Translations under genes and position numbers: made by a program | Notes under the pieces: model-generated | What the model was told of the DNA's origin: nothing | Databases searched by the model: none | The model's input: the letters and a program-made list of their open reading frames with translations, nothing else | Assembly: GCF_000699445.3 (NCBI RefSeq) | Contig: NC_067196.1 | Location: 92,103,364 to 92,167,363, forward strand | Length of the DNA stretch: 64,000 nucleotides | Reading direction: 5' to 3' | From: Schistosoma haematobium | Lineage: Eukaryota > Platyhelminthes > Trematoda > Strigeidida > Schistosomatidae | Part shown: one piece after another, positions 46,261 to 58,737 of the stretch | Layout of the letters: each line of letters opens with the position of its first letter | How positions within the stretch are numbered: position 1 is the stretch's first letter

Positions 46261-48720
46261 AACAATAATAATATTAATAATAATAAGACAATTGATTGAA
46301 TAATGTACATTCAACCTGGAATATTGAAATGAACAATGTGTAATCCACTTATTTCAAGAAAAGATCACTGTGAGTTGGAACGAATGAATATTTGAAGGAG
46401 GAGATCATTGTTCAATATCACGGAAGTAGAGAAGAAATAGTTTCATTGTTTGCCAATAAGACGATTGCACTGAAACTCATTAAACAGTGTCTATGTTGAT
46501 TCTTATGTACATCAGAGCAATTCAAATTGTTACATGTGTTTAGTTAGGTAGTTAGTTATGAAACAAGTTTACTCATGAAACGGTTTATTCAGTCTTTAGA
46601 AATGACTGCAAATGGATAGACGATTTGGTAATGAGAAATGAATTCCCAAGTGGATATTAACAAGAAATGGAAGTAATAAATTGTTCAAAGACAGAATTGT
46701 GTTCTGAAACAGTTGAATATCTTAATTAAGTTATCCACTTGAACGAAGTTTAGTTTTAGCTCACATCATGAACTGACTTTCAGTTAAACAACCATTGAAA
46801 AGTATGACGTATTAGACAGATGTTTGGTGGTGATATGGAACTCTTAACGAATGAACAACTATGACTTCAGCAGGAGTCGATCTTAAGACCAGTGATTTGA
46901 TACCTTGTGATTTATATTCGTAAATTCAGTGTAATGGCGGTATTACGCAGTTGTCGTTCATTGCCACAGATGACCATTGCCAAGGTCATGATGACGCACT
47001 CCTGACCTATTGCATACTTGGATGAAATAACAGTCCAATGCTGTTGAACTGAAATTAGCTTGTGATACAAACTAGTAAGTGAATAGTCATTACTAACTTT
47101 TCGAACTAAAGTTTTATCATTTATTGAAGAATAAATGGTACCCTATAACTCGTTGTAAAAGAGAAGGTTTCCTGATTAAAAGTTCTCAATCTTAATATTC
47201 CATGATCTACTTTAAAAACAAGCCAGAATTGTGACTGAATTTAAACTATTGTGCCCATTTACCAACAACTGGTGAGTTGCACGTATACAAACCGGATATA
47301 GAAGTCATATCAGGCAATCCAGTGACCAAACAGCAGTATATAATCACCGATTCAAACATTAAAAACACTAAATTCAGTGGAAAGATCTCTTTCCAACCAA
47401 TTTATACGATGCAATTAGGAGTTCTATCTTCGAACATTTAGTCGACACGACCGACTTCATGAATCCACTTGTTGATTTTAAGACTGTTTATAGAATTCGT
47501 TCAAATCTATCAAGATTTATTCATGTTTAGGTTTCTTACTATTCATGAACTGAAGTGTGTCTTATCTTCATCTTACCATGTCCTTAGCCAATTATTATTA
47601 ATATTAGTCGTAAAATATATTTAAACTTCCCTTCCTACTCGCAAGCGGGGCCGAGAATTCAAAAGAAGCCATTTAAACGAATACCTCTGATGTTATAGAG
47701 AAGATTTTATTCATGAAATTTCAATCTAAACGGGATATATCTCCAGAGATCCTTAAAGGTCAAATGTTGAGATTTCTGTAAACAGCATTTATTTGAAGAA
47801 ACTCGAGATTGTGTTTCCTGTTGCATATCTGAGTATTGGACATTTCGGGTATAAACTGATACTTTGATTTCCCTCAAGCTGAATCGATCAGCTTACTTGC
47901 TCTCGTTCATCAGGATACGTTGTTTAGAAAAAACATATGCTTTCCGAAGAATGTGAGTTTGTCAACGACACTTTTGCTAAACACGAGGTCAGTTTTGGTT
48001 ACATGTTCCCCGCCGAAATGTTTATTAAAGAATTATCTTCCTAATCCCAAGATGAAGCATGTAAAGAACCTACGAATTCATGGATGTCAATCTGAAATGT
48101 TCATCCTGAAACGAAATGTTCACTGAAATTAGATGTGTAAATCAATGAATGCCAACATAGTGCTCTAAATGTTTATCGTTCGTCGTCAATACTTGAAAGA
48201 ATAGATAGGCACCATGTTGGACGTTAATCAGTTCGAATATCTTAGTTTCACAGAAGATCACTCGTGACCTAAATATCTCAATAATAAAATCTGAACATAT
48301 GAAGCTGAATGTTATTGAGAGCATCAGTACCACTAAAGATTACGAGTAGGCTTTCATGACGAGTGCTAGCCAGCATGAAACTTGCGTCAAGAACGGTTTT
48401 CTGTTTACCAAGTCCAACCAACTAACAACTCAACTACTTACACTAGTGGTCATATCGATAAGATTCGATGATCAGTAAAGAATTAGACAAGCATAACATT
48501 GATCACTACTCAATCATCATTCAGTAGTATAATTCAAATTTGTTAAAATAAATAAACCTCTTCTACTGAAAGACTAATTAGGTTAAACATGAATTTGTGT
48601 TGGTCATTCACAGAACTCATCTGATCATTATGCACGATATCAATCATTAAGTCTACTTGATCATCATGCGCGTTTCATCTTGATTACAGTTTAAAATTAC
48701 AAAAACACTAATTTAGATAA
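46261..48720. other. No gene seen; one weak SINE remnant
   Basis: Around 46,790-46,920 the order ATTGAAAAGTATGACGTATT ... GGAGTCGATCTTAAGACC resembles a decayed minus-strand SINE. Otherwise nothing is recognised; the frames at 47,920 and 48,142 have no motif. Confidence 0.45.
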
Positions 48721-49089
48721 ATCATTGTGACCGATGATTCACCTGCAATAGCTGCTGCCATCATGCAGGTGTATCCCAATGCTCACCATATTTTGTGTCG
48801 TGTACACCTTGTTCGCAATGTGATAAAGAGGGTAAGTGTACCGTTCACCAACATTAACCCGTTAACCGTAAATGTAGAGGGTACGATCAGAAATTATACA
48901 ACTGTTTTTTTGCCTGATGTTCAGTCGAACGGTCGAAAGGTAAATCAAAATGTGCATAACATTATTTTGTAGTTTTAACAATGTATTATCCTTAATCGAA
49001 ATATCGGACGGAACGTTTGCTCGATATGTCAGAGACCACCTATTACCGAGAAAACACAAATGGTCTACAATTTTGTTGGTACAAGTTAC
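48721..49089 (+). mobile_element. MULE transposase fragment with intron-like segment
   Basis: The frame from 48,727 codes TDDSPAIAAAIMQVYPNAHH then LCRVHLVRNVIKR, the D and C-x2-H motifs of a MULE transposase core. A GTAAGT donor at 48,832 and TTTTGTAG acceptor (to 48,972) bracket a 141-bp intron-like segment. The next coding block (ISDGTFARYVRDHLLP) follows, though the phase does not fit exactly. The fragment stops at 49,089, where a SINE 3' half begins. From 48,836 on it matches 7,716-7,960. Confidence 0.75.
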
Positions 49090-49170
49090 CAGGACGAAAC
49101 GGCCGTCCAGTGCTTCCAAGTTTTCAATGGTGGTCTAGCTTCAACTGACTCATGATTTCAACCTGTGAAA
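49090..49170 (+). repeat. SINE 3' half starting within its hammerhead
   Basis: It begins at CCAGGACGAAACGGCCGTCC, the second half of the hammerhead, and continues with the standard tail. The CTGAGGA strand is absent. Confidence 0.75.
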
Positions 49171-49946
49171 TTTCTAAAACTCTCCACAAAACCCATTCTG
49201 AAAATTATGTAGTTACTGTACTTAATTACTTGTGATTATTCAACTATTATCTTAACACAACTGCCTTGATAATGATAATTCATAAATAGTACAGAATGTA
49301 TTTACTAAATTACATAACAATCTTCTTTAATGAAAATCAATAAAGAAATATTTGTACTTCTATTAAGGATAATAATAACAATAATGTCCGAAAACAATTT
49401 ACATAAAACCTACAAAATAATCTGTAGTAATAATGGGAAGTCAAAATGAATTTGAAACTACCAATATGTGTATGGTGTTAGACTAGGAGGTCGTTCAATT
49501 CTGTTGATGTTCATATTCAAGTTTTCTATTATATTCTCGAGTTCAACCTGATGCTTGAAACTAGAATATAAAGAAAAACGAATAGAAAACTCTCGTAGCT
49601 AATTGTATGAAAACTATTACAAACTCATTTATTCAAGGGATATCTATATATGTCCCTCGAATAATTAAACTAACTCCAGACCACTAGCGTTTAATCACCA
49701 ACAATGTTCATTCCATCATTTGGTTTTGATCTGAAATGTGCACTTATTCATGTGATATGGCCGTATTCATTGAGCCTTTCATGTGCAATTATAACTTTTG
49801 ACAAAATATTACAGAGAAAATTCGATAGTGTTTTCGAACAATCTATTGATTGAATGATTCGAAATTCCCTTATTTCATTCAATCGACTAGATAATTGGAA
49901 GTTTTCTTAACAAGTATTCAATGGTAGTTATTCTACCATATCACTC
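49171..49946. other. No gene seen
   Basis: AT-rich sequence only. Confidence 0.5.
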
Positions 49947-50284
49947 CGGGACTCAAACCCAATACCACTCACTTAGCTACGGAGTCCTGACAGCCACTTG
50001 GTTCTGCAATGGGGTGAAGTTCTAAACTTCAATGAGAAGATTCAAGTAAACAATACTAAGTGAATTTAAATATTGAAGGTCATAAACCAACCAACTGATA
50101 ATGGCTATTCACTATCCCTGTTTGTCCTCTCCATATGCATGTTGGTGTTGAGTTTCAATAAATCTGTGTTTTTATGAAGTGACTTACATTTACCTAATAT
50201 TTTATGTGGATGATGTATTGAGAAAACTAAGATTGTCAGAACTACATGATATATTGGCGTAAAACTTTTCAAACACAATCTGAC

Positions 50285-50425
50285 CGCACATATACCTGTC
50301 CCAGAGTGAACAACAACTCTGAGATGCATAGGACATAGGACGAAACGCGCGTCCTGGATTCCACTACTAGTCACTATTCATCCTTGCTTATAATGCTTGT
50401 AAATTAAAGCAATATCGAGGCAATT
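50285..50425 (+). repeat. Sm-alpha-like SINE, truncated, hammerhead core deleted
   Basis: Same lesion as at 19,458-19,500, so the hammerhead loss predates the duplication. The tail is lost through the 315-bp deletion. Confidence 0.8.
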
Positions 50426-50782
50426 AACAGCCACAAACAGCTGATTTAAGCTTTTGTTTAAACATAAGGTAGTTTGATTAACCTGTGAATGATAGAATGA
50501 TCTGATGTGACAGGTGAGTTCGGTGACAGAAATCTAATATATCTCAATACACTGTGACCTTTCCACTGATTCATAAATTTTCAAAGGATTACCATTTACT
50601 GTCAATGGTCTGTTTAGTAGCTTCACGTAATCCACAACAGTATCATTAGTACAAATACGGTCGATCCAAGATAGTCCATTAGTTAAAACTCCTTCATATT
50701 GAAGTTATTTATTTTATTTATATAAACACATAAACATTGGTATAAGGAGGCACCAAATACATATGCGCCACATAAATCGAAT

Positions 50783-51223
50783 GATTTATGTGGGGGCTGG
50801 GATAGTACCCGGGTGCTCAGACCGAAGTAGGTGATTTTCCTATGGGGCCACACCCGGAGCCTTCGACCTAAAGGTCTAATCAGCAAGGCAGTGGAGTAAT
50901 GTCGAGAGATGCAATCCCATGGTAGCCGATGACTAACAATAGGTTCATACTCCATTTGTTCCTTCAGGATACTGGAGCCCATGTGCACCTTTGGTTTGGA
51001 ATCAGGATTTTCAAACTCCCCTAGGTAGATCCTCCATATCCACTAACCCGGCAAAGTCACGTAAATTTGCTTTTCGTCCTCTCAGTTTCTTAAACAACAT
51101 CCCTGGTGTGAGAAGGCAGTGGGTAGGACTTCCCTGTCAGTGATTGTATACGCGTGGCCACTTCGAGAGGGAGAGTTGACTCTCCCCACTCTCAACCATA
51201 CCAGAGCATTTAGGGGCTAAAGT
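50783..51223 (-). repeat. Solo copy of RTE-like 5' block (duplicate)
   Basis: Equivalent of 20,225-20,665. Confidence 0.75.
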
Positions 51224-51779
51224 AGGAAAATATTGTGACTGAAGAGAGATAAAACGGTCAATCAGGAATTGTATTGTTAGTTTTTGTAAAAGTCATTTAA
51301 ATAGTAATGATCTCAAAAATGAATATATATGACATAGCATAAAGTGCCAAACAGCAGAGTTTCCTATCGACTAGCTCCAACCGCTTAAAATGTTAACATA
51401 GTACATGAGAGATCAGGTCACTTAGACTACTTATCACATTTTAACTTGATCGATAGAATTCAATCAGCACTGAGAAGGACATTACAGACATGAAATTGCT
51501 CACTGCTCAGTGATCAATCGACTGTTTTAATTTCTCTAACTTATTTCATGATTGTTTTTTCATTTATATCCACTGTAAGAAATCAATTATCGACCTCTAA
51601 TGTACACATATATATTCAATGGTAGTACCACAGCAGAACATTACACGTAATCATAAACGAAATATAATGGAAAGATATTTTTTAATCTTGTCAGATCTCA
51701 AATGAACGAAACTGTCTTTCTCTCATTAAATGCAAACAAAATAATTAGTTTCATTCAATGTATTGATAATAATCAAATT

Positions 51780-52125
51780 TTAATAGTTGAATGCATGAGT
51801 CGATGTAAGGTAAATCACCATTGAAAACGTGGAAGCACTGAACGAACGTTTCATCGTAACATACGAGATTCCAATGCAGAACTTTCGGGCTCACGCGCAA
51901 GCGCCTAACCACTAGATCACTAAGCTGGTCGGTATCCAACGGTGTTAATGTTTAACTTCAATCGATCCATACTCTTACGCAACTATTCATCCATTGTCTG
52001 AGGTAGATACCTGTCTCTATCCGACACGGATTAGACTCCAGTGCTTCCAGATTGTCAGTGGTGGTCTAGGTTAAATCGACTCATGAATTCAACTATTAAA
52101 ACTACTACAATCTCCACAAATACCC
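51780..52125. repeat. SINE pair, uninterrupted version
   Basis: It starts as the minus-strand SINE truncated at 21,390 in copy A, then continues through the linker (CTCTATCCGACACGGATTAG) into a plus-strand 3' half (CCAGTGCTTCCAGATTGTCA and tail). Both hammerheads are unreadable. Confidence 0.7.
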
Positions 52126-53824
52126 CATTCTGATCATAATAATTATATTATTAACGTCCTTACTTTGTGTGTAGTGTATATTCAAGTATGTAGTGAGTTA
52201 CCAGTAACCTATTCCTGATTGAACCGCCCAAGTATCAAGGGACAACAGTTAGTTTACGACTGTAATGAGCTAATATTTATCAAAAATCCTAGTATTCTCA
52301 TACATTAAAATGAAGACTTGCTTCGTGTTAATTAGACGAATGACAAAATAAATTGTATAATAGGATTGTTGAAACTATGTATCAGTATGAGTCAGAATGT
52401 AGTGCTAGAAAAATTTTACCACTATCGATCGGTAGCTATAAATTGTTGATTATTAATTTAACTACATCTTCTGAAGTACAGAATAACTGAGTCAATTTTG
52501 TTCTACAATTCTTGTGTTATGACTATTGTTACTATATGCCTATCGTAACCGATCTAAATGAAGTACATATCAGATCTATGAATTTTTTCAACTTTCCCCT
52601 TGATCTGTAGTCATCATGTAACAAATGCAAAGAGAGAATTCTCTCTAATCACATTGGTTGTATCTTAAATGTAAATTGTTTTCTTTCTCGTTCAGTTCAA
52701 TGAAATGAATCATTAGTGTGTGTTGTTTTCTTGTTGTCGTCAAAATTGTTTACATATAAAATGTTTATTTGTCTGTCAGTCATTTGATCATTCTGTTCAA
52801 CACTGTAAATATACAAGACGACTTAGTAACTACAATTTTGTGACATAATCAATAAGCTAATTCCTTAATCAATTTCTTTTAATTGTCTCCATTGTCGTTT
52901 CATTATATGACAATATTCAAAATCTTTTTTTCTTTTTTCACTAACAAGGATAATGATTATGAAATTAAATGAGAAATTTATTTATTACAACTGATGTATG
53001 AGATTTAGCGAAAGTGAAATACCCAACATTATCGAGCATTTTACCATTGATTTAGTAGCTGGGGTTGTATATAAGAGCATGATTTCTATTCAGAATTTCA
53101 TTCCAGCCATCTAATTGTTATCTAAGTCTTCTATGAACATGCCATTGTAACACATCCCAACTTTCGGATGAAAAAGCCTGACGATGGCACACGTATTCAG
53201 TGTTTGACACCGCTTTTACCAGCAACACCTTCTAATATGATTCGTACCCACCAAGAGAAATGAAAAGACAGAGTCTAGGAGATCGGAAGAGTGTATTTGG
53301 CGATAACCAAAATAACGGAATTCTCTGATCTAATCTGGTTAGCGATTGCGGTAGATGTTGAGCACGGCGTTTCCACACGTGATCTGGTGCGGATGCATGA
53401 CTGAGCGCCTTCAGCTAGATGAGTCCACTAAAACATATGGTCAGCATCCAATGTGGAAAACTTACAGAGCTATTTATTTTGGGGATTTATTTACCGCTAC
53501 AAGCCAATAAAGGGAATGTTACGGCTTAAAATGAAATCCTCAATGAAAGCTATACTTTTACATGTATCACCCACCTATAAAATGAATGAAAAAAACATGA
53601 TTGATACCACACACAAAATGAGCGCTGAAAAGTAAATTTGTTTAAAATTCACGGAGACATATCCTATACTCCAGTGACTGACTGTTACGTTCCCGTTAGT
53701 AAATTAGGAGTTGATTTGTGCAACTAAAAAAAACTCTGCCTCGATACATGTGTATGTGTCAGTGTACTCATTTTAGTGTTTAATTCATAATGACATGAAT
53801 AAATCAATTGAATAAGAAAAAGAG
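52126..53824. other. No gene seen
   Basis: AT-rich. The 60-codon frame at 53,453 has no motif. Confidence 0.5.
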
Positions 53825-55030
53825 AATTCAGCGAAGAGAATTTTTTTCTTTTCGACGAAATCATTTACTTAAACTGTACATTCGTATATATAGTTAGATA
53901 TGGAAAATGTATATCTATAGAAGGATAGAAAGGATTGTATCACACGAAAGAAAAAAATGGATTCGACAATAAATAAGAAATGAGGTTAACGTACTAATCA
54001 GGCGGTAAGGAAGAACCAAATTTCTGGGTCAGATAATATTAAAGATTCCCATTGGGAAAATTAGAACAACACATATAAGCGAACAATATTGTTTTCAATA
54101 AAGATCGTCATCAGGCTTTACTCTAATATACATGAATATTTATTATGAAATTTTGAAAATCAATCAAGGCAATATGGGTCAATCATCACAATGAAATAGA
54201 ATAAGTCTCTACACATAAAATAGGTAATAGTACAAGTTGATAGTAGTAGGAAGACAGGTGAACTGATCCTAGTAAAAATAATAAAATATGATCACAAAAC
54301 TCTAATCAATAGTTAAACGTTGGCAATAGAAGGTCAAACAAACGTGGACTAGTCAACACTAAAACATTAAAATTATTACGTAATGAGAAGTGTGTAAATA
54401 ATTAGATAGTGAAGAATACAAAGGGAAAGAGGCGGAAAATTACAAACAAATACTAGATGTGAAAATAAGGCTAATGATAACACAAATAGAATAAAAGTCG
54501 TTTGTTAAGTTATAACTGGCCATGGAAGGAATAGGGGGGTTACGAATTTCTTCTGTACACATAAATTGGGGTTATATGTACAAATTCCTATGGCTTCAGC
54601 TATATGCAGGAGGCGGGAACAAACTCCGTTGGGAAATGATGGAAGTATACGATGGATCACTCGAAATGTTCCTGATTTATCTACAGCATGACCGCTATCA
54701 ATGAGATGTGCCAAGATAGAACTGCGAATAGATTTTATCTGGCCCTTTATGTACCAAGTGTGAACATCGACCAACTTATGCGGTGCATAAAATATTGATT
54801 CGAACTCCCTTCGATCCAGTTCCTTTGACTCTGTAAACTATCTTAAACGAAGAGTCTTTTGGAGCGATATGTTCACGGTTGATTACGTGCTCCTGTATCG
54901 AACTGGTGATTGTTTTTTCGTTCCCCTTTCAAGAACCAGGCCGGATAATGTTCCGAGATGCGTTTGGATAGTAATCGCTTTGTGCCAAGACTTAAAGATT
55001 TCCAACCGTAAACCAAGTAATTAGTCCAAT
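53825..55030 (-). mobile_element. Penelope-like element 3' fragments
   Basis: Minus strand: two successive C-terminal GIY-YIG-region blocks. The first (55,020-54,790) has SSIQEHVINREHIAP and SFKIVYRVKGTGSKG; the second (54,774-54,505) has SSILAHLIDSGHAVDKS, FRVIHRI and CVQKKFVTPLFLPWP. A long untranslated tail follows, with GCCTGATGACGATCTTTATTG near 54,112 and TCTTCGCTGAATTCTC near 53,830. The block order suggests two elements nested or a duplicated end. The RT part is absent. Confidence 0.6.
54505..54774 (-). pseudogene. C-terminal GIY-YIG region of Penelope-like protein
   Basis: 89 codons. In Penelope-like elements this region closes the endonuclease domain after RT; the GIY-YIG motif itself lies upstream and is missing. 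The first methionine at 54,774 is not a true start. Confidence 0.55.
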
Positions 55031-55078
55031 TCAATATCCACATCAATGTTCAAAGTATGTGTTGATGAGTAATTGTCT

Positions 55079-55500
55079 TTGATGGAGTTTTGTTCTCTGA
55101 GCTGGATGGTTTGGTCGTGGAGATAGAAGTGCTTATTAACCATTGTCAACACAAAATCCTTCAGATCCGTTGGCCAGACACTATCAACAACAACCTATTA
55201 TAGGAGAATAAACCAGATCCCAGCGGAGGAAGAAATCATGAATAGGCACTGGAAGTGGATAGGATACACATTGAGGAAAGCACCCAACTGTATCACATGG
55301 CAAGCACTCACATGGAATCCTCAAAGCCAAAAGAGGAGAGGAGGAAGACTAAAGAATACATTACACCGAGAAATGGAGATAAACATGAGAAAAATAAGCG
55401 AAAATTGAATGGAACTAGAAAGGAAGACCGAGAACAGAATGGATTGGAGAATGCTGGTCTGCGGCCTATGCTCCATTGGTAGAAACCGGCGTAACACACT
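55079..55500 (+). mobile_element. Repeat R fused to an RTE 3' end
   Basis: 55,079-55,122 is repeat R. At 55,123 it passes directly into the RTE C-terminal coding region (VLINHCQHKILQIRWPDTI, then THMESSKPK ... and GLENAGLRPMLHW in another frame). A similar fusion with a different junction is at 61.6 kb. Frameshifts show it is dead. Confidence 0.75.
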
Positions 55501-55545
55501 TCACTCCTAGACATTACATTCATTTAAACAGATTGATTGTTACCA

Positions 55546-56118
55546 CTAGCTGAAAATTTCAAATCGGATTAAATCACCTGAAAGAAAAAGAAGGAAAAGA
55601 AAAACTTGCCTTTTTTCTTTTGTATAAATAAAATGTCGTAAAACTATTGGTATGATTGAATTAGATTCACATTGAATTGGTGCCCAAGTGGATGAAAATT
55701 CTCCATATTCATAATCATTAAACCGTATAGTCTCATTATTATTATTATCACCAAATAATTGTACATTCAATAGAAATTGACTACATATAGAATTACGATC
55801 AGAGGAATCACTAGTACTACTACTACTACTAATACTACTACCATTATTATTAGTAGTATGATCATTGACATAAGTCATTAATATCCCATTGAAACAATAA
55901 CCAATACCAATTAAATTGGATTTTTGATCATAATCATCATTCATAGTGATGAAATTATTGAATAATTTCATATTATGAAATTCAATTGGTTGATTTAATT
56001 GTAATAAATGAAATAAATAGACTTCTAATTGTTTCCTGGTATCATGATTGTTGTGGTTGTTGAGGTTGTGGTTGTCGTGGTAGTGGTTGTTGCTATGCCA
56101 ACGATTGAAATTTCTCAT
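55546..56118 (-). CDS. Unrecognised low-complexity protein exon
   Basis: A 190-codon minus-strand frame. Acceptor-like CTATACAG lies just before its start at 56,122. The product is Asn/His-rich at the N-terminus and has a Ser-rich run (GSSISSSSSTSDSSDRNS), with ordered-looking segments between (LVIG-like NLIGIGYCFNGILMTY; QFLLNVQLFGDN; GEFSSTWAPIQ). Near its end a polypyrimidine stretch and CAG could mark a tiny intron of about 28 bp (55,578-55,605). I do not recognise the family; such asparagine- and serine-rich exons are common in schistosome genes. It could also be a chance frame. Confidence 0.4.
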   Translation of the reverse strand: MRNFNRWHSNNHYHDNHNLNNHNNHDTRKQLEVYLFHLLQLNQPIEFHNMKLFNNFITMNDDYDQKSNLIGIGYCFNGILMTYVNDHTTNNNGSSISSSSSTSDSSDRNSICSQFLLNVQLFGDNNNNETIRFNDYEYGEFSSTWAPIQCESNSIIPIVLRHFIYTKEKRQVFLFLLFLSGDLIRFEIFS

Positions 56119-56194
56119 AATCTGTATAGATCTATATATATCATGTAAGAAATTTTGTGTTAAAGAGATGTATAACAGTACTCTCCATCAAACG

Positions 56195-56440
56195 CTATTC
56201 TACACAATCTTTTTCTAATGGATAGGACATACATTGAAGAAATCATCAAACTGCATCATGAGGCAAGCCCTAACTTGGAAATCCTGAATGGAAGCGGAAA
56301 GTAGGAGGGCCAAATAACCTATTATGTTGGGAAATAGAAGCAGATATCAAAAGAATGAATAACAACTGGGAACAACTGGAAAGGATCTTCCAGGACAGAG
56401 TTGGATGGACAATGCTCCTTCATGATAGGTAACAGGCGGT
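56195..56440 (+). mobile_element. RTE-like 3' end fragment
   Basis: Degenerate frames give [19 protein letters not shown] and the equivalents of KRMNNNW and DRVGWTMLL, ending GGTAACAGGCG, as in other RTE 3' ends. 5' truncated. Confidence 0.7.
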
Positions 56441-56629
56441 GGAGAAGATTGGTATGTCAGATGGGTGTACAAACACAGGAACAAAAATCCAACCAGTCGA
56501 AGATATAATCAAAATAAAAAAGTAAACAATGACAGGTTTAAGGTTAAAAGAACCAATCAGCATCGAGGTGTATAGGACAAGTCTTGAATCACATGTGAAA
56601 AAATTCGAACAATTCACTCCTACCTGAAG

Positions 56630-56715
56630 ATTGTGTTGATGATGATGTTCAGAAGACCGATGACAGCTCCACGATCAAACTATCCAGCTCAGTGAAGAAA
56701 ACACCATCAAAACAG
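56630..56715 (-). repeat. Dispersed repeat R, inverted copy
   Basis: Reverse complement of the R core (GAGCTGGATAGTTTGATCGT) with the hairpin partly decayed. Confidence 0.65.
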
Positions 56716-56959
56716 TTTTTACCATCGAAATTATGAATGAAACAAAAAACTATTATCACTTAATTTCATTCTATTGAATGTGTATTATGTATGTCAGAAA
56801 GACAATGAACAATCAAATGAATGAATTAATGAATGACTTAATGAGCAAAAAAGAGAACGTGCACAGGATATTGGAAAGATCGAAAAAGAAAAAAAAGAAA
56901 GAAAACAACAATCCGTAAACAACTGTCGTCTATATGCATATGTGCGTATTACCATTAAT

Positions 56960-56961
56960 AC

Positions 56962-56995
<34 letters not shown>

Positions 56996-56997
56996 GT
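56960..56997. repeat. (ATT)n microsatellite
   Basis: About twelve ATT repeats, just upstream of the LTR remnant. Confidence 0.9.
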
Positions 56998-57025
56998 TAG
57001 TGACTTAGAGTCATACAACAGTAGT

Positions 57026-57371
57026 GACTTACTTTTATCACGAGAACACGATTAATTTAATGAAAACGATTACAATTATAACCAATTGTAGCAATGATTG
57101 TTTAACTGTGCTAATGACAGCCATATTACTGCTCCATTATCTTTCAATTGTGACTCTGCACGAATTCGGTTACGCTCAGTAACCACACTTGTACTCTTTG
57201 GGCACGATATCGGTATCCTTTCGATACCACGAGATCGCCAACAAATACATCTCGACTACAGCCATCAACTGCCTTCTGATATTTGGCTTACGAGGGATTT
57301 TATAGGTTAACTGGCACGTAGTCTTCTTGTACTGGTGTTCATAGTCAAACGCTACACAACACCACGCTATA
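57026..57371 (+). repeat. Diverged solo LTR of the array-type Gypsy family
   Basis: It matches the array LTR in the opposite orientation over most of its length, sharing TTTATCACGAGAACACGA, ACTGTGCTAATGACAGC, ATATCGGTATCCTTTCGATA and CTTCTGATATTTGGCTT, and ends at CCACGCTAT. The start AGTAGTGAC differs from TGTAGTGAC in the array. No internal element sequence flanks it, so it is a solo LTR. Confidence 0.8.
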
Positions 57372-58737
57372 TAACAATGACAACGATCATAAATAGAAAT
57401 GGATTAACCAATGGAAACATCTTACATGCTAATTGATCGATATACAGATCATTCTACTCATATAATAATATATCAATGGAATTAGGACCATTTTAAGAAG
57501 ATATCTATACATGATTCTTACAATTAGGATGGAGGGAATAGATGTATTTCTAAAATTAAAAAAAATTCAGGATACGAACAAATAATTAGATTAGTAAATA
57601 ACCAGGAAACTGTTTGACTGCAAGTTTCGAACCCAGAACCTATCGGCTTCGTGCGCAAACGCTTAACCTTCCTATAGTAGTCAACATTTACTCTCTAGTG
57701 ACTGGCTTCAATAGGTATTTCCTGGAGTTCTAGTGAAGAGCAGCGACCAGTGGAGTTCAACTGGGTCTATTATCAGATAATAACTCACTGAAGACAATGA
57801 TGGATGTTTCGCTCTATTTCATGGATTGGTTGAAGTTAGATATAAACATCATTGGATGTCGGTTCAGTAGTATGATTTGCAAACTGATAATATCACTCCG
57901 AGAGGTCTATTTACTGTATTAAAATTCTTTCGGCTCAAAATTTCGACCTCATTCCGTTATATCCAAGTGAAAATAAAATTATGGGCAACTTCTGTCAACT
58001 AATAATGGACTAATGCTATAAATATATTCTTATTGTATAACCATTCAGTAACTAGATTGTGTATATTTATATTCATCTTAGTATAAGCTTCATTTCGATC
58101 TATAGACTATGATCATACGATTTACTATTCTTAAATTATACTCAGTTTATTGATTACAGTCTCACCACAATCACTCGCACAGCCGCATCTTGACTTCACC
58201 TTGTATAAATGTTATTTCTTATTACACAGTGTGTGTTTATCAATTCAATTAGTGAAAGTTGTGTCAGGGTTAAAAAAACACATTGCAAACATATTGTAAA
58301 CAGAGATGTCAATAAGAGACCGATCAATCATAGTCGTAAACATCAATGGGAAGATCCAAACAACTAATACAGAACGGAATAACAACCAACTATTTTTTCA
58401 GAAAGTACTCTCCAAATATCAGTCAACTGTTACATCTAGATTGTTTTGTAGAAGTTTGAAAATATCAAAGAACTATCAACTAGTTGATTAGAATCAGTAG
58501 TAGTGAATTCAATAAAGGTTATAAGAGCGAATAAACAATCTACCAAATCTGTCAACCTTACATTTAAGCTGGTTAGATACATGTATTGTCAGGGTCCACA
58601 TGACTAGAAACTTCCACCCTTCACTAAATGATACTGGAATGATGAAAGTCTTTTAAACCTGACCCCTAATCATAACTCTTAAGAAAAGCAACAACTATTC
58701 TTGATAAATCAGACAGGTTTTGTTGATATTATATAGT
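57372..58737. other. No gene seen; SINE remnants
   Basis: 57,622-57,680 has a reversed B box (TTCGAACCCAGAACC) and SINE head phrase, and 57,830-57,890 a second SINE-like phrase. 58,328-58,385 resembles an Sm-alpha tail. The rest is unrecognised. Confidence 0.5.

Larger units (their letters stand above)
49947..51949. repeat. Segmental duplication, copy B
   Basis: It matches 19,075-21,390 with scattered single-base differences and lacks about 315 bp after 50,424 (microhomology AAT at the deletion). It contains a second copy of the deleted-core Sm-alpha element (50,285-50,425), the solo RTE 5' block (50,783-51,223) and the SINE head. Confidence 0.9.

Noticed and set aside
53453..53635. 60-codon plus-strand ORF
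   Set aside because: No motif, no splice or polyadenylation context, and a length expected by chance in this composition.
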